From Uloborus plumipes (Eukaryota; Arthropoda; Arachnida; Araneae; Uloboridae), in NCBI GenBank assembly GCA_038373865.1, contig JAXGGA010001579.1:1-64000 (forward strand): 64,000 nt of DNA. Reading direction: 5' to 3'. The notes under the pieces were generated by a model that searched no databases, was not told the origin of the DNA, and saw only the letters and a program-made list of their open reading frames with translations. Each line of letters begins with the position of its first letter. Positions within the stretch are counted from its first letter, which is position 1. Shown here piece by piece: positions 1 through 9,793 of this stretch. Made by a program: the position numbers and the translations under genes.

Positions 1-808
1 TCAAAATATTTGCTACTAAAATAAATTAATGAATAGAAAAGATTACTGGAAATCGATTACATTTTATTCATAGAGTAGTGGAATACAATGGATGCATAAT
101 ATTGTTGAGGATTCAGGGAGACCTTGACCCCATGACCCTCCCCTGCATGCAACCAAACACAGCGATACACAAACACTAGGGTGTATCACGAAAAATTTTA
201 TTTTGAAAATTCAGAATTTCAAGTTGAGAAAAAGCTGTTACTATATTCACATAGTTATTTTTAAATTGAAAAATATTTAGGTCTGTGGCGATTACCTTGA
301 AGTTTCAAGTTTTTTAGTAAAAATGATGACTTTAAAAAAAAATGTATTTGTTAAAATGTGTTTGTTGAAATGTTCTGTAAGTCATAAAACAACAATAAGA
401 GTTTCTTTTCACTTGTAAAAAGAATTCTCTAGATAGTCTCATCCATCTAATTGAAAATATGCTGTAAACATGGTTTTTTAATATTCTAAAAGTCACAGAA
501 TGTCAATTATGGTTACATTAATCCGACTGAATTCTTGAAAGTGGTTCAAATGTGAAGTGGTTTTTTAATTCATGATTCTGGAAGTCATAAAGTGACAATT
601 GAAGGTCTTGGAGGAAGAAGGGGATAAGTTACATTTAAAAAAATGAACACTCTGTACAATGGCAAGCAATGGGTACTTGTAAGCAAATAAAACTTGGTGC
701 ATCGAACAGTAGATGTTCAATAGACCAATTTCATACGCACACTAACGACAAAACCAGAAAACAAAAAAGCGGCAACAACTACAAATATAAAACTTTAAAC
801 TTTAATTA

Positions 809-952
809 CTCGCAATTTCTGGTTTGACGTAAAGCAGAAAAATACAGCAGAAATGTAAAATGGATCAGATAGTATTCCTATGGAAAGTACTCGGATTTTC
901 GGTTTCTGCCTTCGGTTTCGGTCGCGTTTTCTGCAGATGTGAAGCAGGGACC
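809..952. mobile_element. 144-bp Harbinger-like MITE, copy 1 (eroded left end)
   Basis: The element is exactly 144 bp between TTA at 806-808 and TTA at 953-955. It shares GACGTAAAGC, CCTATGGAAAGTA, GGATTTTCGGTTTCTGCC and GTCGCGTTTTCTGC with the copies at 9491 and 49415. The right end (GAAGCAGGGACC) still resembles the terminal repeat, while the left 20 bases have drifted. The 3-bp TTA duplication and GGGCC ends of the family point to PIF/Harbinger. It has no coding capacity. Confidence 0.75.
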
Positions 953-989
953 TTACGGTTACGTTTAGTTCGTAAAAATGATCCTTTTG

Positions 990-1170
990 AAAGGCTCGTT
1001 ACTTTAAATTTTCAAGGAGAGGGGGAGGGCAAAGGGTATTGAGTGCATACTCAATATTATTTGCACCTAAAAATAGCAAAAACTACTCCTTTTTTATAAA
1101 TAAATACATTCATTTCTCAAAGCCAGGGGAGGGAGGCCCCCCCTTAACTCTCCAATGATGGGTCTGCCTG
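990..1170. mobile_element. G-run MITE, diverged copy 1
   Basis: It shares with the copies at 22428, 46720 and 53246 the order AAATTTTC, a G-rich run, GCAAAGG, a central AT-rich part with AATACATT.ATTTC, AAAG.CAGGGGAGG and a C-run. Its ends (GGCTCGTTACTTT and a CTGCCTG end) are degraded, and no target duplication is visible. Confidence 0.5.
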
Positions 1171-1511
1171 AAGACAACCTTATCTAACTGAATTGTTAAA
1201 TATGGTTTGTATGTGAAGTTATGCTTTTTTTTCATGATTTTACGAGTCAGAAAATATAATTACGGTTACCTTTTGCTCGAAATTGCAATTAACCTAAGTG
1301 AATTGTTAATGCAAAAAATGGATCAAAATGAAGCGCTATCTTATAGTTCTGAAAGTCAATTTGACGGTTTTTGTTTCAGTATATTGCTGTCATGAAGTAT
1401 GTTAAGTGTATGATTTAAACATATACAGGCATGTAAAAAACGCAAAATTGGTTATTTTTTATTTTTAGAGTACAAAAGAAAATATTTTCTCTACACAAAA
1501 TACTAAATATA

Positions 1512-2162
1512 CAGGGTGTCCACTCCAATCGTGGACCAATAGCTAATTTCTAAACCGTTAGAGATAAGCATATAGTTTATTTAGGAAAAAATCTCTAAAT
1601 TATGAAAGGAATTTTGGGTCTATTCAATGTTTTTCAAAAAATCAAATTTTGAAAGAGTTACGAAATTTAAATTTTTATACAGCCCCCCAGTCCTATCAAT
1701 CATATTTAGTAAAACATTCTTGACACTGTAACGTTTAAAACTAAAAAAAAATCACTCTTCTACCACAAAAATTGACCGAGTTATGACGTTTTGAAAAATC
1801 AAGATTTTGAAGGCTTTCGCATACGGTCCCTTAAGCGATCTCTCGATGACGTCATGAAACAATGCAAAATCTTGATTTTTCAAAACGTCATAACTCGGTC
1901 AATTTTTGTGGTAGAAGAGTGATTTTTTTTTAGTTTTAAACTTTACAGTGTCAAGAATGTTTTACTAAATATGATTGATAGGACTGGGGGGCTGTATAAA
2001 AATTTAAATTTCGTAACTCTTTCAAAATTTGATTTTTTGAAAAACATTGAATAGACCCAAAATTCCTTTCATAATTTGGAGATTTTTTTCTAAATAAACT
2101 ATATGCTTATATCTAACGGTTTAGAAATTAGCTATTGGTCCACGATTGGAGTGGACACCCTG
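1512..2162. mobile_element. Palindromic TA-flanked foldback element, copy 1
   Basis: Two nearly perfect ~300-bp inverted arms start CAGGGTGTCCACTCC and are flanked by TA (1510-1511, 2163-2164). The arms contain the paired motif AAAACGTCATAACTCGGTCA and meet at a ~60-bp centre with GATGACGTCAT. TA duplication and CAGGGTG ends are Tc1/mariner-like. It has no coding capacity, so it needs a transposase supplied elsewhere. Other copies are at 7501 and 51663. Confidence 0.8.
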
Positions 2163-2165
2163 TAT

Positions 2166-3778
2166 AAAAAGCAGTAAACCATATGAAAATATACAATGTT
2201 CTCCGGATGATGTAGGAGAAAGTAGGAGTTCTGTTTTCAATGCTTTTATGTCAAAGTTTTATTTTTTGTTCTGATATCTTTGACATAAATAAGGATGATC
2301 AATTTAAAAGATTATCGTCAGTTTTTCGTTATAACCTTTGATGTAACTTATACGTTAATGTTCCAAAATCGTTTCAGCGTTGAAAAAAATTGATACGAGT
2401 CTTGATTGTGTGAGTGTGGAAGAAGTTTTCTACCACTATTGAAGATTGTTGATGAAGCAGATTTGGAAATGTCCAATGTTACTTAGTCCTGTTTTTTTTT
2501 TTGACGAACTTTCAATTTACTTGCTATTATTTTTTTGACCGTTTCGTTTTTTGCAGAAAACGTGCAAAAAGTTCGCCACTTTTTCAATTGAGCAAACAAA
2601 CCAGCTTTTTTGTCCTATTTTTCAGTATGGTGTTATTTACAAGATTTATGTCATATATGATTTTTTTTAAGCATTGACATTTTCAGGGCTTCTCCGAAAT
2701 ACACGATCTCTGAAATAACTCATGAATTTTTCATGAAATAAGTTATCGTTGAAAAAAAAAAAAAAAGGAAAAACGCGGAAAAACTACAGAGTTTTTGAAA
2801 ATAAATAACTCAATAGTATCTGATTAAGAACTAATAATGATGCTAACGTGTTTTTTTTTTAAAAGAAATTGCATTTTAAAAGTAACCCAATAGATTACCC
2901 GTGCTTTAATATTGGTAAGTTAATTTGTAGGTACTAAAAGTGTCTACATGCATTGATCACACATATTACTTCTACAGTGTGATTTTTGTCGGTATGCAAT
3001 GAATTACTTTATATATCAACAAACTTCAGAAGTAAGGTGTCAACTAAAAGATTGTTCTCTGCGCTTTTAGCGAAAAATAAACAACTAACAGTTCGGTTGC
3101 TTTTTGAAAAATTAGCCTTAAAAAATATGTAATTTTGAATTTCCTCAAGCGACCTAAAAGCAACAGGCGCCATCTATTGAGAAAAAAGTGAAACGTTTTG
3201 ATGATTACCATCAATTGGGTACACTGATTTTTAAAACTCCATTTAATTACTGTTGAATGATACCTTGTGTTAACTTTCATTGACTGCGTTTTTTGAGTGT
3301 GTCCTAGCGGTAATGCTTCGCTCGAGTCACCTAATAGCAATAATAATATTGAAAAACTGGTATTCTCTTTAATTGATCACCCTGTAACTTGATGCTCTTC
3401 TGCTAATATCACTAGCCAGATGTTCTTCCGTTCCTTCGGAAACAACTGCCCTTTGCTTGTTCAAGTTGATGCATCCTCTTTCTCGGTGGTATCGCAACAC
3501 TTCTTTCAATAAATAAACATCTATGAAATAAAGAAAAGATGAATAATACAGCCACAAAACTAATCTTTTATAGGAATCAAATAACAAATTCGTTACTTAC
3601 AGTCAACAATATGCAAAAATATTTCCTATCCTTGAGACCTTTTCTATATTTCGCAATGACATCTTTAGTTTTAAGTGCTTACTTCAACGAATATTTCCTT
3701 GTGGCATAAAGAGCATTAAATATTCGACTTGATATTTACTCTAAAGTAATACTGCATAGTTTGAAAATTTTTTTTCTA
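2166..3778. other. AT-rich stretch without recognisable gene
   Basis: This is low-complexity A/T sequence with several poly-A/T runs. The short open frames here lack any recognisable domain. I see no RNA gene or transposon end. Confidence 0.5.
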
Positions 3779-4126
3779 CACTAAAAAATGAATGTTGTTT
3801 TTACAGTATAATAAAGTCAATTTTATAGTAATTAACTGTAAAAATTGCTAATTTTACAGTAATAAACTAAAATTGCTAATTTTACAGTTTATTACCGTGC
3901 ATTTTACAGTTTTAAAATGGAACCTCTGCTGCCAGTATTATACTGTTGTTTTTACAGTACAATACTGCTAAATTCTACGGCAATAAACTGTAGAATTGCT
4001 AACTTTACAGTAAGAAACTGTAAAATGGCTAGTTTTACAGTTTATTACTGTGCATTTTACAGTTTAAAATTGGAACCTCGGCTGCTAGTATTATACTGTA
4101 AAAACAACAGTTCAATTTTTGCAGTG
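3779..4126. mobile_element. TTTACAG-type palindromic MITE, copy 1
   Basis: It has inverted ends CACT..AAAAATGAA(C)TGTT / AACAGTTCAATTTTTGCAGTG, followed inward by GTTTTTACAGTATAAT. The inside is a ladder of short alternating repeats (ACTGTAAAAT, GCTAATTTTACAG, TTTATTACTGT) on both strands. Related copies are at 46408 and 58709. It has no coding capacity and the superfamily is unassigned. Confidence 0.7.
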
Positions 4127-4164
4127 TATTCCTATGAGCAACGTTCGTTACAAACAAAAACAAT

Positions 4165-4172
4165 ATATACAG
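4165..4172. repeat. 8-bp target duplication, left (ATATACAG)
   Basis: This is an exact match to 7496-7503 and brackets the composite element 4173-7495. The duplicated bases include the first three bases (CAG) of the palindromic element at 7501, so the composite inserted into that element's left terminus. Confidence 0.88.
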
Positions 4173-4997
4173 TAGGGTGGGCCGAAAATGACTTTTATTT
4201 TTTTTTCGATGACGAGGTGTGCGGAAAAGGTGCCATTGGGGGCACAAAGCACTCACAAAAAATTTGAATTTTTTTGCACAATTTCTTGATCTGCCGCAAT
4301 CGCCTTGAAGTTTCGAAAAAATGCTAATTTTTGATGTTTTTCGTAAAATTTGTCAAAATTTTTTTTTAAATATTTTCAGTGATAGGTGTAACTTAAAAGG
4401 TACTATTAGGGTACTAAGTTCACATAAACGATTTGAATTATTTTGCTCCATTTCTTGATCAGCCATAAACGCTTGGGGGTTTCAGAAAAAATGCTAAAAT
4501 TGGATATTACAGCAAAATTTGTGAAATTTAAAAAAAAAAAAATCGGTAATGGGGAGAGCAAAAAAGGCTCAATATTATCATTAAATCAACAAGAATATTG
4601 AATTGTAAATGATATTTATTTAATTTGTCACAAATACGGGTAAAACTCGGATTTTTTTTTTTTTTTTTTTTTTGTACTGATCCAATTTATTTATTAATTT
4701 TTAAGCTTTACAAAAATTCCTTCCAAGTGTTGAGAGATAATTTAGGAGTCTGAAATAAGAAGTAGTTTATCAAATACTCTGCATTTTTATTTTTAAAATT
4801 CGTTAGAGGTACAAATTAGTTATTTATTACTATTGAATAAAAAAAAAATGTGTTAACTGAAAGTGCTTCACAGTTCTCAGCTTATTGCGCATCCAAATAT
4901 CTTGCAAAATAATCCAGAACTCAACGCGAGGAGGTGGCTGCACGAGTTCTACCAGCCCTCCACCTAAAAATATTATATTCACGTTGTTTAGCATTCT

Positions 4998-5281
4998 TCA
5001 TGCAATAAAGTCCTTCTTCGAATTAAACGTTGACATTTTTATCCTGAATTGTATCTTTGCTCTGACGAAGGTATCTCTGTCCTCATGGCCACATACATGC
5101 ATTGCCGCTTCTGTCACTAGTTTAATTGTTCTTCCCACAGTTTGCGTGTGACTTGGAAAGCGGACTGAAGCTTCATCTAAAACCAAGCCTGATTCTATGT
5201 TTCTCTCAATCTCTTCGAATGAAAGATTCTTTGTAATTGGAGGCTCACTAAGATCTGTTTTGGTCGTAGTACTCAGTAGCC
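4998..5281 (-). pseudogene. Transposase-like C-terminus, inverted copy in left arm
   Basis: Seen: the minus strand is open for ~93 codons to a TAA, reading LSEPPITKNLSFEEIE then GLVLDEASVRFPSHTQTV, VTEAAMHVCGHEDRD and FNSKKDF before the stop. Known (from memory of uncharacterised invertebrate proteins): the pattern P-x-HTQ-x-V, VTEA, CG..xRD and F-x-S/T-K-x-DF marks the C-terminus of a widespread transposon-associated protein family of unnamed function. The copy in the right arm (6490-6687) is the same sequence in the natural orientation but shorter at its upstream side. This copy therefore preserves ~28 residues that the Penelope-like insertion removed from the right one. Confidence 0.65.
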
Positions 5282-5310
5282 ATAAGAGTAGAATGGCGTA
5301 GTACGAGTTT

Positions 5311-5606
5311 ATGCGCAGAGTATGGTTCTCAGTGAGGAAGCTACCAGGGTGCGCAGATGGACAGAGACATTTGTGGAAAATAGTTCTACTCTCAAACTTC
5401 CTCTCTGATGACTTAACGAGAGTGCATTCGGTGGTTCAAAGAAATGCATACTATAGCCATCCTGAGAATATACTTTTAGCAATGGCGACAGACGAAAAAA
5501 AAGAAATCAGAATATTGGCATGGAAAAGGATTAAACAATGCCACCTTAGAAAGAAGCAAGAGATCAGGAGACTGAGACAGTTTAATGTTCTAAAACCAAA
5601 CTTTAT
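5311..5606 (+). pseudogene. Transposase-like protein, internal fragment
   Basis: Seen: the plus-strand frame 5311 onward reads a stretch with LTRVHSVVQRNAYYSHPENI, LLAMATDEKKEIRILAWKRI and FNVLKPNF, after which the sequence changes to a Penelope-like reading in another frame. Known (from memory): the H/Q-RN.Y..HPEN.L..M..D...IR.LA..RI pattern followed by K.NF is typical of the region just before the C-terminal HTQ motif in an unnamed invertebrate transposon protein family. It is truncated on both sides: upstream by the inverted-duplication junction near 5281-5311, downstream by the Penelope-like fragment. It is not functional. Confidence 0.6.
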
Positions 5607-6485
5607 GGCAAACAAAAAATGTCTGCTTTTTACACGTTTGTTAACCGCGCTATTAATATATGTTCCGACAAATCACTTCTCAATGATGAACTTAATTTCT
5701 TAAGGAGTGTGGCCGTTGACAGAGGTTATTCTTATTAAATCATTGACAATGCTTATAATAAACTTTCGAACCGCAGTGCATCCCACAAAAAACCCAGTGT
5801 TCCTTCCACCAATTTCGTTGTCTTACCATTTTATTCAAAAATCTCTCCTCGCATTTCCAGAATACTCAGCAAGTTCGACTTTCATGTCATTTACAGACCC
5901 ATCAACAAACTAACTTTTTCCAAGTTAAAAGACCCCATCCAACCATTTGATCAGTGGGGCATTTATCACATAAAATGTGAATGTCAAATTGGTTACGTCG
6001 GACAGACCCGAAGGGCGCTAAAATTTAGGTTAAAGGAACATGAAAATTATGTTAAAAAGAAAGAACTCTCAAAATCCTCAATCGCGAAACACTGTTGGGA
6101 AATGGGCCATAGATTTGTTTTCTCCGAAGCTAAAATTATTTGCAGACCTTCAACTGTTGGCGAGTTGGATTTTTTAGAAGCCTTTCATGTTCATAAAAAT
6201 TTAAGTAATATTTGTAACGAATCTTTTGCAGTTCCACACATCTCGCCAATTTTACTTCATGCTTTTAAATTTTCTGACAACGCAACGCCAAATCAGGACT
6301 CGGCACACGCTGACACCTGATTGGCCTAGCTTTTGCTCCTTTGCTATTTAAACTCTCCCGGCACTTTGTTTCTTTCCATTTCTTGCTTGGCGCTGAAGAA
6401 GGAAGCTTTATGCTTTTGAAACATGTTCGCCAATTTTAACTTCATCTATTTGTGTTTTTAAACGTCGCTTTTTCGGGTTTTTACT
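5607..6485 (+). mobile_element. 5'-truncated Penelope-like element with GIY-YIG domain
   Basis: Seen: one frame runs from ~5619 (MSAFYTFVNRAINICSD) to a TGA at 6318-6320, interrupted only by a TAA at 5736-5738. It contains a reverse-transcriptase thumb-like segment (LLNDELNFLRSVAVDRGYS), a linker, and then a GIY-YIG nuclease: GIY at 5958-5966, GYVG at ~5991-6002, the catalytic Arg region QTRRALKFRLKEHE, a conserved AKHCWEMGH, and the late Glu in GELDFLEAF. Known: Penelope-like retroelements carry a GIY-YIG endonuclease behind the RT and are often 5'-truncated. About 165 bp of 3' untranslated tail ends at the right arm. The catalytic RT core is missing, so it cannot move by itself. Confidence 0.83.
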
Positions 6486-6489
6486 CATA

Positions 6490-6687
6490 GAATCAGGCTT
6501 GGTTTTAGATGAAGCTTCAGTCCGCTTTCCAAGTCACACGCAAGCTGTGGCAAGAACAATTAAAGTAGTGACATAAGCGGCAATGCACGTATGTGGCCAT
6601 GAGGACAGAGATACCTTCGTCAGAGCAAAGATACAATCCAGGATAAAAATGTCAATGTTTAATTCGAAGAAGGACTTTAATGCATGA
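6490..6687 (+). pseudogene. Transposase-like C-terminus in right arm (natural orientation)
   Basis: Seen: the plus strand reads SGLVLDEASVRFPSHTQAV, a TAA at 6574-6576 where the left-arm copy has GAA (Glu), then AAMHVCGHEDRDTFV and FNSKKDF to the TGA at 6685-6687. It is the continuation of the 5311-5606 fragment, cut apart by the Penelope-like piece. The nonsense change in this copy but not in the left one shows that the arms have diverged since the duplication. Confidence 0.62.
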
Positions 6688-7495
6688 AGAATGCAAAACA
6701 ACGTGAATATAATATTTTTAGGTGGAGGGCTGGTAGAACTCGTGCAGCCACCTCCTCGCGTTGAGTTCTGGATTACTTTGCAAGATAGCTGGATGCGCAA
6801 TAAACTGAGAACTGTGAACCACTTTCAGTTAACACATTTTTTTTTATTCAATAGTAATAAATAACTAATTTGTAACTCTAACGAATTTTAAAAATAAAAA
6901 TGCAGAGTATTTGATAAACTACTTCTTATTTCAGACTCCTAAATTATCTCTCCACACTTGGAAGGAATTTTTGTAAAGCTTAAAAATTAATAAATAAATT
7001 GGATCAGTACAAAAAAAAAATCCGAGTTTTACCCGTATTTGTGACAAATTAAATAAATATCATTTACAATTCAATTTTCTTATTGATTTAATGGTAATAG
7101 TGAGCCTTTTTTGCTCTCCCCATTACCGATTTTTTTTTTTTTTTAATTTCACGAATTTTGCTGTAATATCCAATTTTTTTTCTGAAAACCCCCAGCGTTT
7201 ATGGCTGATCAAGAAATGGAGCAAAAAAATTCAATTTTTTTATGTGAACTTAGTGCCCCTAATAGTACATTTTAAGTTACACCTATCACTGAAAACATTT
7301 AAAAAAAATTTTTGACAAATTTTACGAAAAACATCAAAAATTAGCATTTTTTCGAAACTTCAAGGCGATTGCGGCAGATCAAGAAATTGCGCAAAAAAAT
7401 TCAAATTTTTTGTGAGTGCTTTGTGCCCCCAATGGCACTTTTTCCACATACCTCGTCATCGAAAAAAAAATAAAAGTCATTTTCGGCCCACCCTA

Positions 7496-7503
7496 ATATA
7501 CAG
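7496..7503. repeat. 8-bp target duplication, right (ATATACAG)
   Basis: This is the exact partner of 4165-4172. It overlaps the TA and first bases of the palindromic element that begins at 7501. Confidence 0.88.
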
Positions 7504-7562
7504 GTGTCCACTCCTATCGTGGCCCAATAGCTAATTTCTTAACCGTTAGAGATACGCATATA

Positions 7563-8839
7563 CAGGGTGCGCAAAAAAACTCGGACAAAGTTTGTCACGT
7601 CCTGACACCAACACGTTTTACCGTATACAGCCAATTCTTTTTTTAGAAGATTCTATATGTTTTCCTGCATTGAGGAGTGCAGTGCCGATTTTGTACTCAT
7701 CATTGTTGCTTTGTTTGCAGAATGACAGAAAGATGCGTTGCTATTTGTTTACTGTTTCGAGCTGGTAAACGTCAATTCGTTTGCTCAAAATTCCTCGACA
7801 GCCTGTTTCCGATGCAATTAGCCGGTGCAAAGAGCTTGGTCATGACTTACGCCGTCCAGGAAGCGAAAAAAAATGGACCGTGAACACATTTTCCAACCGT
7901 AGGCTCATCAAGAAGCGAGTGCAGCGAAATTCGAGGGTCTTCACTCAAACAATCGCTCGTGAGATCGAATCAGCGACCAATTAGTTCGGCGAATAGCTAA
8001 ACAAGAACTCAAACTGAAGCCGTACAAGCTCCAAAATGTGCAACTTCTCACTGAAGAGAACAAGAGCGTGAGACTTCAAACATGTCGCCAGCTCAAACGT
8101 CGGGCCGCAAGTGAGCGGTGGATGCGCATCCTCTTCACAGATGCGAAGCTGTTCACTGTCGAACAGGAACATAACCGCCAAAATAAAAGAATCTAGTTCA
8201 CTGAAGCTCCTGGCACATCGGCCATCGTCGAACATCACCAAAATCCACAATCGGTGCTGGTATGGGGAGGAATTTGCGATAGCGGCAAGACTCCTCTTGC
8301 ATTTGTGGATTAAGGGGTCAAAATCAACCAAAAAGGGTATCACCGCAACATTCTTCAAGCCGTCGTGGTTCTGGGGGCCCAGCAGTACTTTGGTGATGAG
8401 GATTGGATGTTCCAGAAGGACTCAGCTTGGCTCACAGGCCAAAAACGACTCAGGAATTTTGCCGGACCATTTTTCAGACTTCATCTCCTCTACGGAATAG
8501 CCCCCTACTCACCGGATCTGAATCCCACGGATTACAGTGTGTGGTCCATTTTGGAGACCAGGGCCTGTGTTAAGCCCCACAAAAGCTTGGAGTCACTGAA
8601 GCAGTCGCTTCTTTGAGAATGAGACCGATTGTCGCTGGAAGAGCTGCGGCCCATCGCTGAAAATTTCAAGTTACGTTTGGATTTGTGCATCACTGCTGGA
8701 GGAAGCCACTTCAATACCGGCTGAGTATATTATTGTAAGAAGTCTATGTTAACATTATTAATTGTTGTTTTGCTTAATTTCTTTCATTTAATAAAATCCT
8801 CACAATAAATCTGTGTCCGGGTTTTTCTGCCGCACCCTG
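7563..8839 (+). mobile_element. mariner element (1277 bp) nested in the foldback element
   Basis: It has inverted ends CAGGGTGCG(G)CA.AAAA.. at 7563 and ..TTTTTCTGCCGCACCCTG at 8839, and a TA duplication at 7561-7562 and 8840-8841. Removing it restores the foldback arm exactly (GCATA-TA-GTTCATTT, compare copy 1). Its length is normal for a mariner. Confidence 0.9.
7722..8723 (+). pseudogene. mariner transposase pseudogene (DD37D/maT-like)
   Basis: Seen: the transposase is spread over several frames. The N-terminal helix-turn-helix starts at ATG 7722 (MTERCVAICLLFRAGK), then shifts to VSDAISRCKELGHDL and KKRVQRNSR. Next, in another frame, come VRRIAKQELKLKPYKLQ, WMRILFTDAKLFTVEQ (first Asp), VLVWGGIC and FQKDSA (second Asp). 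After a further frame change comes PYSPDLNPTDYSVWSILE (third Asp). At least two frameshifts and two in-frame stops break it. The Asp-Asp spacing in the broken text is 36 residues; with one deletion this fits the 37 of the DD37D group. It is dead, but its ends could still be mobilised in trans. Confidence 0.82.
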
Positions 8840-9490
8840 TAGTTCATTTAGGAAAAAATCTCTAAATTACGAAAGGAATTTTGGGTCTATTCAATGTTTT
8901 TCAAAAAATCAAATTTTGAAAGTGTTACGAAATTTAAATTTTTATACAGCCCCCCAGTCTTATCAATCATATTTAGTAAAACATTCGAGACACTGTAACG
9001 TTTAAAACTTAAAAAAAACCACTGTTCTACGACAAATATTGACCGAGTTATGACGTTTTGAAAAATCAAGATTTTGAAGGATTTCGCATACGGTCCCTTA
9101 AGTGATCTATCGATGACGTCATGAAATAATGCAAAATCTTGGATTTTTCAAAACGTCATAACTCGGTCAATTTTTGTGGTAGAACAGCGATTTTTTTTAG
9201 TTTTAAACGTCACAGTGTCAAGAATGTTTTACTAAACATGATTGATAGGACTGAGGGGCTGTATAAAAATTTAAATTTCGTAACTCTTTCAAAATTTGCT
9301 TTTTTGAAAAACATTGAATAGACCCAAAATTCCTTTTGTAATTTGGAGATTTTTTCCTAAATAAACTATATGCTTATCTCTAACGGTTTAGAAATTAGCT
9401 ATTGGGCCACGATAGGAGTGGACACCCTGTACATTATTTAAATACTAATTCCAAAGATCTTCAAAAAGTAAATTGCTTTGTGTTGACTTA

Positions 9491-9634
9491 GGGCCCTGCT
9501 CCACATTGACGTAAAGCATAAAAATAAAGCAGAAACGTAAAACGGTTTAAATGGTGTTCCTATGGAAAGTATCCGGATTTTCGGTTTCTGCCTTCGGTTT
9601 CTGTCGCGTTTTCTGCTGATGTGGAGCAGGGCCC
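9491..9634. mobile_element. 144-bp Harbinger-like MITE, copy 2 (best ends)
   Basis: It has perfect inverted ends GGGCCCTGCTCCACAT at both edges and TTA duplications at 9488-9490 and 9635-9637. Its length is exactly 144 bp, like the copies at 809 and 49415. It is non-coding. Confidence 0.85.
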
Positions 9635-9793
9635 TTAGAGTCCACATTCTTCTTAAGGTGAATGCAATGAAACAATAGCATAACATATTTTGAGTCTTTT
9701 CAAGGTGTTTTGTACATAAATCGCTACTACTGTTACCGAAGAATTGTTCAGTTGTGGCATATGCACTATACAGTGAATGTAAATTTACTCATA

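Larger units (their letters stand above)
4173..7495 (+). mobile_element. Composite foldback DNA transposon with ~1-kb inverted arms
   Basis: Seen: the ends TAGGGTGGGCCGAAAATGAC are inverted at the two edges and flanked by the perfect 8-bp duplication ATATACAG. The arms pair over 4173-5199 and 6486-7495 and share two ~169-bp subterminal tandem units (for example TTTCTTGATC at 4282 and 4451). Coding remnants show the layout: the plus-strand piece 5311-5600 comes first, and its natural continuation (the C-terminus) lies on the plus strand in the right arm, with an inverted copy in the left arm. Inferred: the left end was replaced by an inverted duplicate of the right end, making a snap-back element, and a Penelope-like fragment then filled the gap at ~5607-6485. 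The 8-bp duplication and TAGGG ends are hAT-like, but arms of this length are unusual, so the superfamily stays open. Confidence 0.85.
7501..9429. mobile_element. Palindromic foldback element, copy 2 (interrupted by a mariner)
   Basis: This belongs to the same family as 1512-2162. The left end CAG(G)TGTCCACTCC starts at 7501, the right end GGAGTGGACACCCTG stops at 9429, and TA lies at 7499-7500 and 9430-9431. The left arm is split at ...GCATA|TA|GTTCATTTAGG by the mariner at 7563-8839. The centre at ~9070-9125 again has GATGACGTCAT. Confidence 0.83.

Noticed and set aside
183..340. Resemblance to the subterminal repeat of the 4173-7495 element
   Set aside because: Only about 40 bases look similar and both are A/T-rich. 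It is not enough to call a relic.
4885..5151. Plus-strand frame in the left arm, mirrored on the minus strand at 6534-6800
   Set aside because: It is the antisense shadow of the transposase C-terminus encoded on the opposite strand of each arm.
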